Below, piece after piece: positions 7,722 to 15,718 of a stretch of 64,000 bases of DNA (position 1 is the first letter of the stretch; the number at the start of each line of letters is the position of its first letter). The stretch is from Tepidibacter hydrothermalis (GTDB taxonomy: Bacteria; Bacillota; Clostridia; Peptostreptococcales; Peptostreptococcaceae). A program made the position numbers and the translations under genes. The stretch is taken from assembly GCF_029542625.1 (NCBI RefSeq), contig NZ_CP120733.1:3906001-3970000 (forward strand), in the 5' to 3' direction. Under the pieces are notes generated by a model. That model was not told the origin of the DNA, ran no database searches, and saw only the letters and a list, made by a program, of their open reading frames with translations.

Positions 7722-9275
7722 ATGGCAAAATTTATTTCATCTAGAGAGGCAATTGATTTAATTAAAGAAGGAAATACAGTAGGTGTTGGTGGTTTTGTAG
7801 GATTTAGTATTCCTGAAGAGTTGCTTACTAGTTTAGAAGATAAATATGTAAATGAAGGATGTCCTAAAAACCTGACAGTTTTTAATTGTGCAGGTATTGG
7901 AGATAAAAATGGTAGAGGTATGGATCATTTTGCACATGAAGGATTGGTAAAAAAATTGTATTGTGGTCACGTTGGTTTAGCTCCAAAACTAGGGGAGTTA
8001 GCTGCTCAAAATAAATTTCCAGCTTATATGGTACCACAGGGAGTTGCATGCCACTTAGTAAAGGCTATAGCAAGTGGATCTCCAGGTTTATTGACTCATG
8101 TTGGATTAAAAACTTTTGCAGATCCAAGACTAGAGGGATGTAAAGCAAATAAGGCAGCCGAAAAAGAAGATATTGTAGAACTTATGAATATAGATGATAA
8201 AGATTATTTATTCTATAAGTCATTTCCAATAGATGTATGTTTTATTAAAGCCACTACTGCTGATGAAAAAGGCAATCTCTCTCTTGAAAAAGAAGCGGTT
8301 CGTGCTGATCAACTGAGCATTGCTACTGCTACTAAAAATTCAGGTGGAATAGTTATTGCTCAAGTTGAAAAAGTATGTAGATATGATTCACTAAAAGCTG
8401 CTGATGTAGCTGTTCATAGTCATTTAGTTGATTATGTTGTACTTGGTTCACATGAACATAATGTACAATCATTTGCAACAAAAGAATATATACCAGAATG
8501 GTCTGGAGAAATAAGAGGACCTTCTGGGAAATTAAAACCAGTTGAAATATGCCCTAAGAAAATTATTGGTAAAAGAGGAGCCTTTGATCTTAAGAAAGGT
8601 GGATTAATTAATTTAGGTATAGGTGTGCCAGAATATGTTGCAATGTCAGCAGATGAAGAAAATATTTCAAATGAGATTACTCTTACTATAGAGTCAGGAG
8701 TTATGGGAGGAGTACCAGCAAGTGGTTTAGGAATAGGAGCTACATATAATCCAGATGCTATTCATGTTCAAGAGCAAATTTTTGATTTGTATGATGGAGG
8801 TGGAATAGACGTTGCTTATTTAGGAGCTGCTGAAATAGATAAGGATGGAAATGTTAATGTAAGCAAATTTGGGGGAAAAGTTGTAGGACCAGGTGGATTC
8901 ATTAATATATCTCAAAATGCAAAGAAAGTAGTATTTTGTGGAACATTTAAAGCTGGTGGACTAAAGACTGAAATAGCAAATGGTAAAATTACTATTTTAC
9001 AAGAAGGTAGGAGTGTTAAGTTCAAAGACACTGTAGAACAAATAACTTTTAGTGCTGATTATGCAAAGGAATCTGGTCAAGAGATTTTATATATAACAGA
9101 GAGAGCAGTTTTTAAATTAACAGATAATGGACCAACTCTTATAGAAATTGCACCTGGTATTGATTTGCAAAAAGATATTTTAGATCAAATGGAATTTAAA
9201 CCATGTATTTCAGATGATTTAAAAGAAATGGATTTACGAATATTTATAGATGAAAAAATGAATATTGAAATTTAG
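7722..9275 (+). CDS. Propionate/short-chain acyl-CoA transferase (Pct/YdiF family)
   Basis: A family I CoA-transferase that moves CoA from acetyl-CoA or another acyl-CoA to a short carboxylic acid through a glutamyl-CoA intermediate. Both halves are fused in one 517-aa chain, as in Pct and YdiF. The N-terminal GxGGF segment (residues 22-25) and the catalytic Glu in IESGVMGG (E324) are visible; the position equals the catalytic Glu of Clostridium propionicum Pct as I recall it. The ATG has GAGGAGGGG upstream. As second gene of the operon it would activate the imported acid. No lactoyl-CoA dehydratase is present, so a lactate-acrylate route is unlikely. Confidence 0.9.
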   Translation: MAKFISSREAIDLIKEGNTVGVGGFVGFSIPEELLTSLEDKYVNEGCPKNLTVFNCAGIGDKNGRGMDHFAHEGLVKKLYCGHVGLAPKLGELAAQNKFPAYMVPQGVACHLVKAIASGSPGLLTHVGLKTFADPRLEGCKANKAAEKEDIVELMNIDDKDYLFYKSFPIDVCFIKATTADEKGNLSLEKEAVRADQLSIATATKNSGGIVIAQVEKVCRYDSLKAADVAVHSHLVDYVVLGSHEHNVQSFATKEYIPEWSGEIRGPSGKLKPVEICPKKIIGKRGAFDLKKGGLINLGIGVPEYVAMSADEENISNEITLTIESGVMGGVPASGLGIGATYNPDAIHVQEQIFDLYDGGGIDVAYLGAAEIDKDGNVNVSKFGGKVVGPGGFINISQNAKKVVFCGTFKAGGLKTEIANGKITILQEGRSVKFKDTVEQITFSADYAKESGQEILYITERAVFKLTDNGPTLIEIAPGIDLQKDILDQMEFKPCISDDLKEMDLRIFIDEKMNIEI

Positions 9276-9334
9276 AAAAGATAAAAGTGTATAGATTTAA
9301 AATCAATACACAGTAATCAAGGGAGGTTTATAAA

Positions 9335-10471
9335 ATGAATTTTGATTTTACTAATGAACAAAAAATGGTGAGAGAAGCTATAAGAAAATTTGTTGAGAAT
9401 GAAATTGCACCAATAGCTGCAGATATTGATGCTCGTCATGAATTCCCAATGGAAAATATAAAAAAGCTAGGACAATATGGATTCTTTGCTATACCGTTTT
9501 CTACTGAATACGGTGGTGCTGGAGGAGATGAAATATCTAAAGCTATTGTTCTAGAAGAAATAGGGAAAAAATGTGGAGCTACTTCAGGAATCAGTTCTGT
9601 TCATTATCTACCTACAATGTTAGTTGATAAATATGGTACTAAAGATCAAAAAGAAAAATATTTAAACAAATTAATTACTGCTGAATATATAGGCGCATTT
9701 GCACTTACAGAGCCAAGTGCTGGTTCAGACGCATCAAATGTTCAAACTACAGCAGTTTTAGATGGAGATGAATATGTTCTTAATGGAACTAAATGTTTCA
9801 TTTCAAATGGAGGGGTTGCAGATTTTTATATAGTTCTTGCAATGACTGATAAATCAAAAGGAATAAAGGGAATATCTGCATTCATTATTGAAAAGGATAC
9901 TCCAGGATTCAGTATTGGAAAGATTGAAGATAAATTAGGAATATGTGCATCTGCAACAGCAGAGTTAATATTTGAAAATTGTAAAATTCCTAAGGAAAAT
10001 TTATTAGGTAAAGAGGGCAGAGGATTTATTCTTTCTATGGTAGGTCTTGATAGTGGAAGAATAGGAATGGCGTCACAAGCATTAGGTTTAGCTGAAGGAG
10101 CTATGGAAGAGACTGTGAAGTACTTGAAAGAAAGAGAACAATTTGGAAAACCTCTTATAAAAATGCAAGGTCTACAGTGGTATTTAGCAGAAATGGAAAC
10201 TAAGATAGAAGCTGCTAGAGGATTAGTATATAAGGCTGCATATTTAAAACAAACTGGAAAACCTTATACAAAAGAAGCTGCTATAGCTAAGTTGTTTGCA
10301 TCTGAAGTAGCTATGTTTGTAACTCATAAAGCTGTACAAATGCATGGTGGCTATGGATTCATGAAAGAGTATCCAGTTGAAAGAATGATGAGAGATGCAA
10401 AGATTACTGAAATTTATGAAGGAACTTCAGAAATTATGAAGATTGTTATTGCAAACCAAATTACTAGATAA
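9335..10471 (+). CDS. bcd: Short-chain acyl-CoA dehydrogenase (butyryl-CoA dehydrogenase type)
   Basis: An FAD enzyme that in clostridia reduces crotonyl-CoA to butyryl-CoA together with EtfAB, often bifurcating electrons to ferredoxin. The 378-aa sequence shows the family order: alpha-helical N-domain, the FAD/substrate motif FALTEPSAGSD (122-132), a beta domain and a C-terminal helical domain. The catalytic base is E362 in IYEGTSE, and the QMHGGYGF motif at 335-342 is intact. RBS AGGGAGG precedes the ATG. It lies 59 bp behind the CoA-transferase and 34 bp before etfB. Whether this is the central Bcd or an operon-specific isoenzyme cannot be told from the window. Confidence 0.93.
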   Translation: MNFDFTNEQKMVREAIRKFVENEIAPIAADIDARHEFPMENIKKLGQYGFFAIPFSTEYGGAGGDEISKAIVLEEIGKKCGATSGISSVHYLPTMLVDKYGTKDQKEKYLNKLITAEYIGAFALTEPSAGSDASNVQTTAVLDGDEYVLNGTKCFISNGGVADFYIVLAMTDKSKGIKGISAFIIEKDTPGFSIGKIEDKLGICASATAELIFENCKIPKENLLGKEGRGFILSMVGLDSGRIGMASQALGLAEGAMEETVKYLKEREQFGKPLIKMQGLQWYLAEMETKIEAARGLVYKAAYLKQTGKPYTKEAAIAKLFASEVAMFVTHKAVQMHGGYGFMKEYPVERMMRDAKITEIYEGTSEIMKIVIANQITR

Positions 10472-10505
10472 TTTTTAGTTAAACATAATCAAGGAGGGTA
10501 AATCA

Positions 10506-11303
10506 ATGAAAATAGTTGTTTGTGTAAAACAAGTTCCAGATACAAATGAAGTACGAATTAACCATGAAACAGGAACTTTAATTAGAGATGGTGTTCCAAG
10601 CATAATCAATCCAGATGATAAAAATGCTTTAGAAGAAGCTTTAAGAATAAAAGATAAATTAGATGATGTAAATGTAACGGTTCTTACAATGGGACCTCCT
10701 CAAGCAAAAGAATCTTTAAATGAAGCTTTAGCTATGGGAGCAGATGAAGCTATTCTTTTAACAGATAGAGCTTTTGCAGGTTCTGATACATGGGCTACAG
10801 CAACTATTCTTGCAGCAGCTGTTGAGAAAATAGGAGATTATGACATTGTTTTCTGTGGAAGACAAGCTATAGATGGAGATACAGCACAAGTTGGTCCCGA
10901 GATGGCTGAGTTCTTAGATCTTCCTCAAATCACATATGTACAAGACTTGGAAATTAAACAAGAAGATAAAAAAGTAGTTGCCAAAAGAGCAATAGAAGAT
11001 GGTCAATACATAATAGAATCTTCAATGCCAGTGGTATTAACAGCTATTAAAGAATTAAATGAGCCAAGATATATGTCTACTTGGGGAATATTCCAAAATG
11101 TTAAGAACAACCCTGTGAAAGTAATGACTCTTGATGATCTTGAAATTGATATAACACAAATTGGTTTAAAAGGTTCTCCTACTAATGTGTATAAAACTTT
11201 TGTTCCTACAAATAAATTTGAAGGAGAAATACTACAAGGCGATACAAACAGAGAAAAAGCAGTACAATTTATGTTGAAAATGAAGGAAAAACACATTATA
11301 TAG
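10506..11303 (+). CDS. etfB: Electron transfer flavoprotein beta subunit
   Basis: Beta subunit of the flavoprotein that exchanges electrons with the adjacent acyl-CoA dehydrogenase. The start MKIVVCVKQVPDTNEVRI and the GRQAIDGDTAQVGPEMAEFL segment (about 118-137) are typical of EtfB. At 265 aa it is full length. It sits between bcd and etfA with RBS GGAGGG and only 13 bp to etfA, so subunits are co-expressed. Clostridial EtfAB of this kind can carry out flavin-based electron bifurcation, coupling NADH oxidation to ferredoxin and crotonyl-CoA reduction; that is family knowledge, not shown here. Confidence 0.95.
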   Translation: MKIVVCVKQVPDTNEVRINHETGTLIRDGVPSIINPDDKNALEEALRIKDKLDDVNVTVLTMGPPQAKESLNEALAMGADEAILLTDRAFAGSDTWATATILAAAVEKIGDYDIVFCGRQAIDGDTAQVGPEMAEFLDLPQITYVQDLEIKQEDKKVVAKRAIEDGQYIIESSMPVVLTAIKELNEPRYMSTWGIFQNVKNNPVKVMTLDDLEIDITQIGLKGSPTNVYKTFVPTNKFEGEILQGDTNREKAVQFMLKMKEKHII

Positions 11304-11316
11304 GGAGGGTATAAGA

Positions 11317-12366
11317 ATGGCTAGAACAAAGGTAAATCAACCAATTAATTTAGATGAATATAAAGATATATGGGTAATCATAGAACAAAGAGAAGGTAAG
11401 GTATTAGATATAGGTCTTGAACTATTAGGAGAAGGTAAAAAGTTAGCTGAGAAAGTAGGTAACAAACTAGTAGCTGTACTGTTAGGACACAATAATGGAG
11501 ATAGTGCTAAAGAGTTAATAAAATATGGAGCAGATAAGGTTATTAGCTTAGATCATAAACTATTAAAAGTATATACAACAGATGCATATACAAAAGTAAT
11601 TAGTGATATTATCTTTGACAAAAAGCCAGAATCAGTACTAATTGGAGCAACAACTATAGGACGAGATTTGGGACCTAGATTAGCAGGAAGAGTAGGAACT
11701 GGACTTATAGCAGATTGTACAAAATTAGAAATTGATGAGACTGATGGAAAAGTACTTCAAACAAGACCTGCTTTTGGTGGTAACTTAATGGCAACTATTA
11801 TTTGTCCTAAGAACAGACCACAAATGGCAACAGTAAGACCGGGTGTTATGGAAAAGGCTGATTATGATGAATCAAAAACAGGAACTATAGAAGAGATATA
11901 TGTTAAATTAGAGGATAAAGATATTAGAGCAAAAGTAGTTGATGTTATAAAGTCTGCAAAAAATCATGTAAGTTTGACAGATGCAGAAATTATTGTAGCT
12001 GGTGGTAGAGGAGTAGCTGGAAAAGAAGGATTTGAGTTGATTGAAAAACTTGCTGAAAAACTTGGCGGAGAAGTAGGAGCATCAAGAGCAGCTGTAGATA
12101 GTGGATGGATTGGTCATGATCATCAAATAGGTCAAACAGGAACAACTGTAAGACCAAGACTTTATATAGCTTGTGGTATTTCAGGAGCTATTCAACATCT
12201 AACAGGTGTGAAAGACTCAGATATTATAGTAGCTATAAATAAAAATCCTGAAGCACCTATATTTAAAGTTGCTCACTATGGAATAGTAGCTAATTTATTC
12301 GATGTAATTCCAGAAATTATAAATGAACTTGATAATGATGAAAACATTGAGTGCGCATTAGTATAA
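11317..12366 (+). CDS. etfA: Electron transfer flavoprotein alpha subunit
   Basis: Alpha subunit of the Etf heterodimer, 349 aa, binding the FAD that shuttles electrons to Bcd. The C-terminal FAD domain carries the motifs VAGGRGV (about 226-232), GASRAAVDSGWIGHDHQIGQ and AIQHLTGVKDSD, all intact. There is no N-terminal ferredoxin-like extension of the type seen in some clostridial lactate-dehydrogenase Etfs, consistent with a Bcd partner. RBS AGGGAGGG precedes the ATG. The gene is followed by 79 bp and the MaoC hydratase gene. Confidence 0.95.
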   Translation: MARTKVNQPINLDEYKDIWVIIEQREGKVLDIGLELLGEGKKLAEKVGNKLVAVLLGHNNGDSAKELIKYGADKVISLDHKLLKVYTTDAYTKVISDIIFDKKPESVLIGATTIGRDLGPRLAGRVGTGLIADCTKLEIDETDGKVLQTRPAFGGNLMATIICPKNRPQMATVRPGVMEKADYDESKTGTIEEIYVKLEDKDIRAKVVDVIKSAKNHVSLTDAEIIVAGGRGVAGKEGFELIEKLAEKLGGEVGASRAAVDSGWIGHDHQIGQTGTTVRPRLYIACGISGAIQHLTGVKDSDIIVAINKNPEAPIFKVAHYGIVANLFDVIPEIINELDNDENIECALV

Positions 12367-12445
12367 TAATGATTTTAAAACAATTAAAAAGTTAGTTAGA
12401 AAATAGTTTCTAAAGTTAAAATACATATTATTAGGGGGAATCAAA

Positions 12446-12865
12446 ATGGTAATAGAAAAAAGTGATTTTGGGAAATTTCAAGTAGGATATAAAGATTCTT
12501 TTACAAGAGAGGTTACACAATCTACAGTTGATAGTTTTGTAGATGTTAGTGGAGATGTGAACCCTATTCATGTTAATGAAGAGTATGCAAAGACTACTAG
12601 ATTTAAAAAACGTATTGCACATGGTGTGATTAGTGCAAGTTTTATATCTTCTCTTGTAGGATTAAAAATGCCAGGAATAGGGGCTATATATGTATCACAG
12701 ACATTAAAATTTAGAGCACCAGTATTCATAGGAGATACACTTACTGTTACGGGAGAAGTAGTAGAAAGAGATGAAGAAAGAAAAAGAATAAAGATTCAAA
12801 CTGATGTTACAAACCAAGATGGAGTTCTTGTAACAACAGGACATGCAGTAATGATGCATGAGTAA
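12446..12865 (+). CDS. MaoC-like (R)-specific enoyl-CoA hydratase
   Basis: A 139-aa single hot-dog domain of the PhaJ/MaoC type that interconverts (R)-3-hydroxyacyl-CoA and trans-2-enoyl-CoA. The catalytic dyad is visible as Asp37 and His42 in SGDVNPIH, followed by the RIAHGVISASFIS helix; spacing equals that of PhaJ. RBS AGGGGGAA precedes the ATG. It is the last gene of the sigma-54 operon and a 16-bp terminator follows. With the CoA-transferase and Bcd-Etf it completes a route from an (R)-3-hydroxy acid to the saturated acyl-CoA. This gene is the main evidence that the substrate is a 3-hydroxyacid rather than a simple fatty acid. Confidence 0.9.
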   Translation: MVIEKSDFGKFQVGYKDSFTREVTQSTVDSFVDVSGDVNPIHVNEEYAKTTRFKKRIAHGVISASFISSLVGLKMPGIGAIYVSQTLKFRAPVFIGDTLTVTGEVVERDEERKRIKIQTDVTNQDGVLVTTGHAVMMHE

Positions 12866-12883
12866 TAAATTACTTATATTAAT

Positions 12884-12918
12884 AAAGAAGATACATAATC
12901 CTATTATGTATCTTCTTT
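12884..12918 (+). terminator. Terminator of the sigma-54 operon
   Basis: Perfect 16-bp stem (12884-12899 with 12903-12918) and a CCT loop, ending TTCTTT. The T run is short, but the stem is strong and the position after maoC fits. Confidence 0.75.
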
Positions 12919-12942
12919 ATATAATAAGGCATTAGAAAAAAA

Positions 12943-12976
12943 TCAGAAAATTCAAAAAAATAATTGAATTTTCTGA
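12943..12976. repeat. Inverted repeat overlapping a putative promoter
   Basis: Perfect 12-bp arms TCAGAAAATTCA and TGAATTTTCTGA with a 10-bp spacer. The right arm covers the -35 box of the promoter at 12964-12991, so it could be an operator; alternatively it is a hairpin behind the operon terminator. Confidence 0.5.
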
Positions 12977-12991
12977 AAACTATGATATAAT
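12964..12991 (+). promoter_or_regulatory. Putative sigma-A promoter for a small transcript
   Basis: TTGAAT (12964-12969), a 16-bp spacer and TATAAT (12986-12991). It would start a transcript near 12998 that runs to the terminator at 13222. Confidence 0.45.
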
Positions 12992-12997
12992 AATATT

Positions 12998-13222
12998 AAC
13001 AAATACATAAAGAACAGGAGATGATACCACCAAAGATAACAGATTAAACTATAGGGAGATAAATATTTATATAAGGGGTGATTGAAAAGATATATAAAAT
13101 TACAAATAATTAAAGAATATTAAAAATAAAGGAGTGAGTCCACCAAAGAATGAATAGTTCACATAATGGATCAACATAAAAAAGCTAGTTCTTAAAGATA
13201 AATTTTAAGGATTAGCTTTTTT
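12998..13222 (+). ncRNA. Candidate small RNA or leader transcript of about 225 nt
   Basis: No gene of normal size is present between maoC and the HD-domain gene. The stretch is framed by a promoter-like site and a strong terminator. It holds two similar mini reading frames: ATG ATA CCA CCA AAG ... at 13021-13047 (8 codons) and GTG AGT CCA CCA AAG ... at 13134-13157 (7 codons), each directly behind an AGGAG-like sequence. No known RNA family is recognised. The purine-rich sequence lying immediately before each start is closer than normal for translation. Confidence 0.35.
13178..13222 (+). terminator. Intrinsic terminator upstream of the HD-domain gene
   Basis: AAAAAAGCTA/TAGCTTTTTT outer stem with an inner TTCTTAAA/TTTAAGGA pairing, ending in a T run. 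It ends the candidate small transcript or acts as an attenuator for the gene at 13289. Confidence 0.75.
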
Positions 13223-13288
13223 GTGTTGAAAAAAATATGATAGTATTGAGTATAAGAACTAGATTAACATAGTTTTTAGGAGGAATTT

Positions 13289-13915
13289 ATGGTAAATAAA
13301 GAACTTAAAAAATATATTGAAGAAAATATTTTGCCTATATATCATCATCTTGATGATGCTCATAATATCCATCATGCAAGAGATGTTATAAAAAAATCTA
13401 TGAAGCTCTCAAGCTTTTTTGATAATATAGATGAAAATTTAGTATACGCTATTGCAGCCTACCATGATGTTGGACTAGCTTCAGGAGATAGAAAAAAACA
13501 TCATATAGAATCGGAGATATTTGTAAGAAAAGATAATAATCTTAAAAGATTTTTTAGTGACGAAGATATAGATATAATTGCTATAGGTTGTAGGGAACAC
13601 AGAACATCTTCCAAAGACACTCCTTCTTCAATATATAGTTGTATAGTGAGTGATGCAGATGGAACAGACCCCATTGATATAATGATAGAAAGAGCATATA
13701 ATTATGCTGATAAAAACTATAACTCTGAAATATTGAAGAATAATAATGAGATATATGAAGATATATATGCTCATTTACTTAATAAATATGGAAAGAACGG
13801 CTATTGTAAATATCATCTAAAAGAATCATATAAATTATTTAATAAAAAAGAGATTGAAGATATATTAGATGATAAAGAATTATTTGGAAGTATATACGAT
13901 GAAGTAATAAGGTAA
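13289..13915 (+). CDS. HD-domain phosphohydrolase-like protein
   Basis: A 208-aa cytosolic protein with the HD metal-dependent phosphohydrolase pattern. Histidines at 28-29 (NIHHARDV) begin the domain, H59-D60 in AAYHDVGL is the HD pair, further histidines (71-72 and REHR) follow, and DADGTD near residue 120 supplies the distal Asp. The family hydrolyses nucleotides or phosphate esters; the substrate cannot be named. RBS AGGAGG precedes the ATG. It follows a terminator and is followed by 281 bp of non-coding DNA, so it is probably monocistronic. A signalling EAL-HDOD protein is next. Confidence 0.75.
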   Translation: MVNKELKKYIEENILPIYHHLDDAHNIHHARDVIKKSMKLSSFFDNIDENLVYAIAAYHDVGLASGDRKKHHIESEIFVRKDNNLKRFFSDEDIDIIAIGCREHRTSSKDTPSSIYSCIVSDADGTDPIDIMIERAYNYADKNYNSEILKNNNEIYEDIYAHLLNKYGKNGYCKYHLKESYKLFNKKEIEDILDDKELFGSIYDEVIR

Positions 13916-14045
13916 AAATAATATATATTATTATTTTTTTTATAAAGTAAAAATATATATTAAATATGATAGTTTTTGATATAAAAATCAAATGTAAATT
14001 TATTGTTGTAATTGGGTGATTTTTGTAATAAAGTATTCATAAAGA

Positions 14046-14105
14046 AAGTCTCATTTTGTGTTTTTTTTGTCAACTCAAAGATACCACAAATAGAGGCTTT
14101 TTTTA
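14046..14105 (+). terminator. Probable terminator with a long imperfect stem
   Basis: AGTCTCATTTTGTG (14046-14059) pairs imperfectly with CACAAATAGAGGCT (14085-14098), followed by a T run. It lies between the HD gene and the EAL-HDOD gene. Confidence 0.5.
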
Positions 14106-14196
14106 TAAAAAATTGTTTTTAAAAAAGATAATTATAACTTATTATGGGTAAAAATAATATTAATATTGAAAGATAAGAATATAATTGGAGGTAAGT

Positions 14197-15426
14197 ATGG
14201 ATATATACATTGCAAGGCAACCAATTTTTGATAATAAATACAATGTAATTGCATATGAGCTATTATATAGAGATGGTGACGGAAATTTTTTCAATGGCAA
14301 TGTTTCGGATAATGTTGCAACCTCTATATTACTTGTAAATAGTTATTTTAATTTTGGTATTAATAATTTAGTAGGAGAATCTAAAGTTTTTATTAATTTT
14401 GATAGTCATCTAATAAAATCAGATATAGCAGAACTATTAAATAAAGATAAAGTAGTAATAGAAATCCTAGAAACTGTAGAACCCGATAAGAAATTATTAA
14501 GAAAAATAAAAAGACTTAATGAATTAGGATATACATTAGCAATTGACGACTATACAACAGATTATAAATATAATGAAATTACTAAATCATGTGATATTGT
14601 TAAAGTTGATTTTATGGAGAACACTAAAGGAGGAATAGAATCACTTGTAAAACAATTGAAAAAATCAGGGAAATTAATACTTGCTGAAAAAGTAGAAACT
14701 AAAGAAGAATTTGAATGGGCAAAATCTATTGGATTTGATTATTATCAAGGATTTTATTTTTCAAGACCTTCACTTCAAAAAGGAAAAGCATTATCAGAAA
14801 GCGCTCTTCAATATGTAAGGGTTATGAATGAGCTAAATACACCAGAACCAAGCTTTAGAATATTATCAGATATAATAGGACTTGATCTATCTTTAACTTA
14901 TAAACTTTTAAAGTTAGTAAATTCAAATGGTAGACTGTTAAATGAAATAACATCAATACAACAGGCTATAGCAATACTTGGTGTGAATGAACTTACAAGA
15001 TGGTTATCTTTAGCCATGGTTCAGGATATGTGCAAACAAGAAACTAGCGAGGCTGTAAAGTGTGCTATGATAAGATCGAATCTTTTAAAAGAAATTGCAA
15101 TACATTCTGATCTTAAAGAGTATGTAGAAGAATTATCTTTATTAGGAACACTTTCAATAGTAGATACTGTACTTGAAACAAATATGGATGAAGCATTAAA
15201 ACCTATACCAATTTCTAAAGAGATGAAAAAAACACTTTTAGGTCAGCAAACAATATATAGTGATGCTATGGCGCTGTGCTTTGCTTATGAACGAGGTGTA
15301 TTTGATGATATACGTAAGTCAGCCTCTAATATAAATTATAATATTAAACTTCTTTCTAGTCACTATCTTGCTTCTGTTAAATGGGCAGACAAGATGTTTG
15401 AAGAATTAAAAAATGATTTTTATTAG
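14197..15426 (+). CDS. EAL-HDOD (YuxH-type) signalling protein
   Basis: A 409-aa protein with an N-terminal EAL-like domain (about 1-200) and a C-terminal HDOD domain (about 200-400). The EAL signature reads E21-L-L-Y-R, a degenerate form common in this subfamily, and DDYTTD is present near 117. The HDOD part contains the typical SIQQAIAILGVNELTRWL segment. The protein may sense or weakly hydrolyse c-di-GMP, but the altered motif argues for a non-catalytic role. ATG 14197 is preferred to the in-frame TTG at 14185, because TTGGAGGT at 14185-14192 is the ribosome binding site. Confidence 0.82.
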   Translation: MDIYIARQPIFDNKYNVIAYELLYRDGDGNFFNGNVSDNVATSILLVNSYFNFGINNLVGESKVFINFDSHLIKSDIAELLNKDKVVIEILETVEPDKKLLRKIKRLNELGYTLAIDDYTTDYKYNEITKSCDIVKVDFMENTKGGIESLVKQLKKSGKLILAEKVETKEEFEWAKSIGFDYYQGFYFSRPSLQKGKALSESALQYVRVMNELNTPEPSFRILSDIIGLDLSLTYKLLKLVNSNGRLLNEITSIQQAIAILGVNELTRWLSLAMVQDMCKQETSEAVKCAMIRSNLLKEIAIHSDLKEYVEELSLLGTLSIVDTVLETNMDEALKPIPISKEMKKTLLGQQTIYSDAMALCFAYERGVFDDIRKSASNINYNIKLLSSHYLASVKWADKMFEELKNDFY

Positions 15427-15718
15427 TAATCTTATTGGTATAAAGAAAATAGAAATATACAACCTGAAATTTCCCAGGAAATTACAAAATATGATTTTTA
15501 AATTGCAATCTTTTATTTTTATGATAAATTCAAACCTAATTCATCTAAGAACAACACTGAGAAAATCGACAAGTCGAAAAATATATTTATTATATATTAA
15601 AATCACGTATATAATAAATATATTTTTTGGTATACTAGTAATAAAATTTAATATATGAAATATTTAGAACATAAAGAAAAACTTAATATTAGAATTAAAA
15701 TTTGGAAGGGGGATATAC

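Noticed and set aside
15413-15658. 81-codon frame overlapping the end of the EAL-HDOD gene
   Set aside because: No ribosome binding site, and a Lys/Ile/Phe composition typical of AT-rich noncoding DNA. The region holds only a short palindrome AATTTCCCAGGAAATT near 15468.
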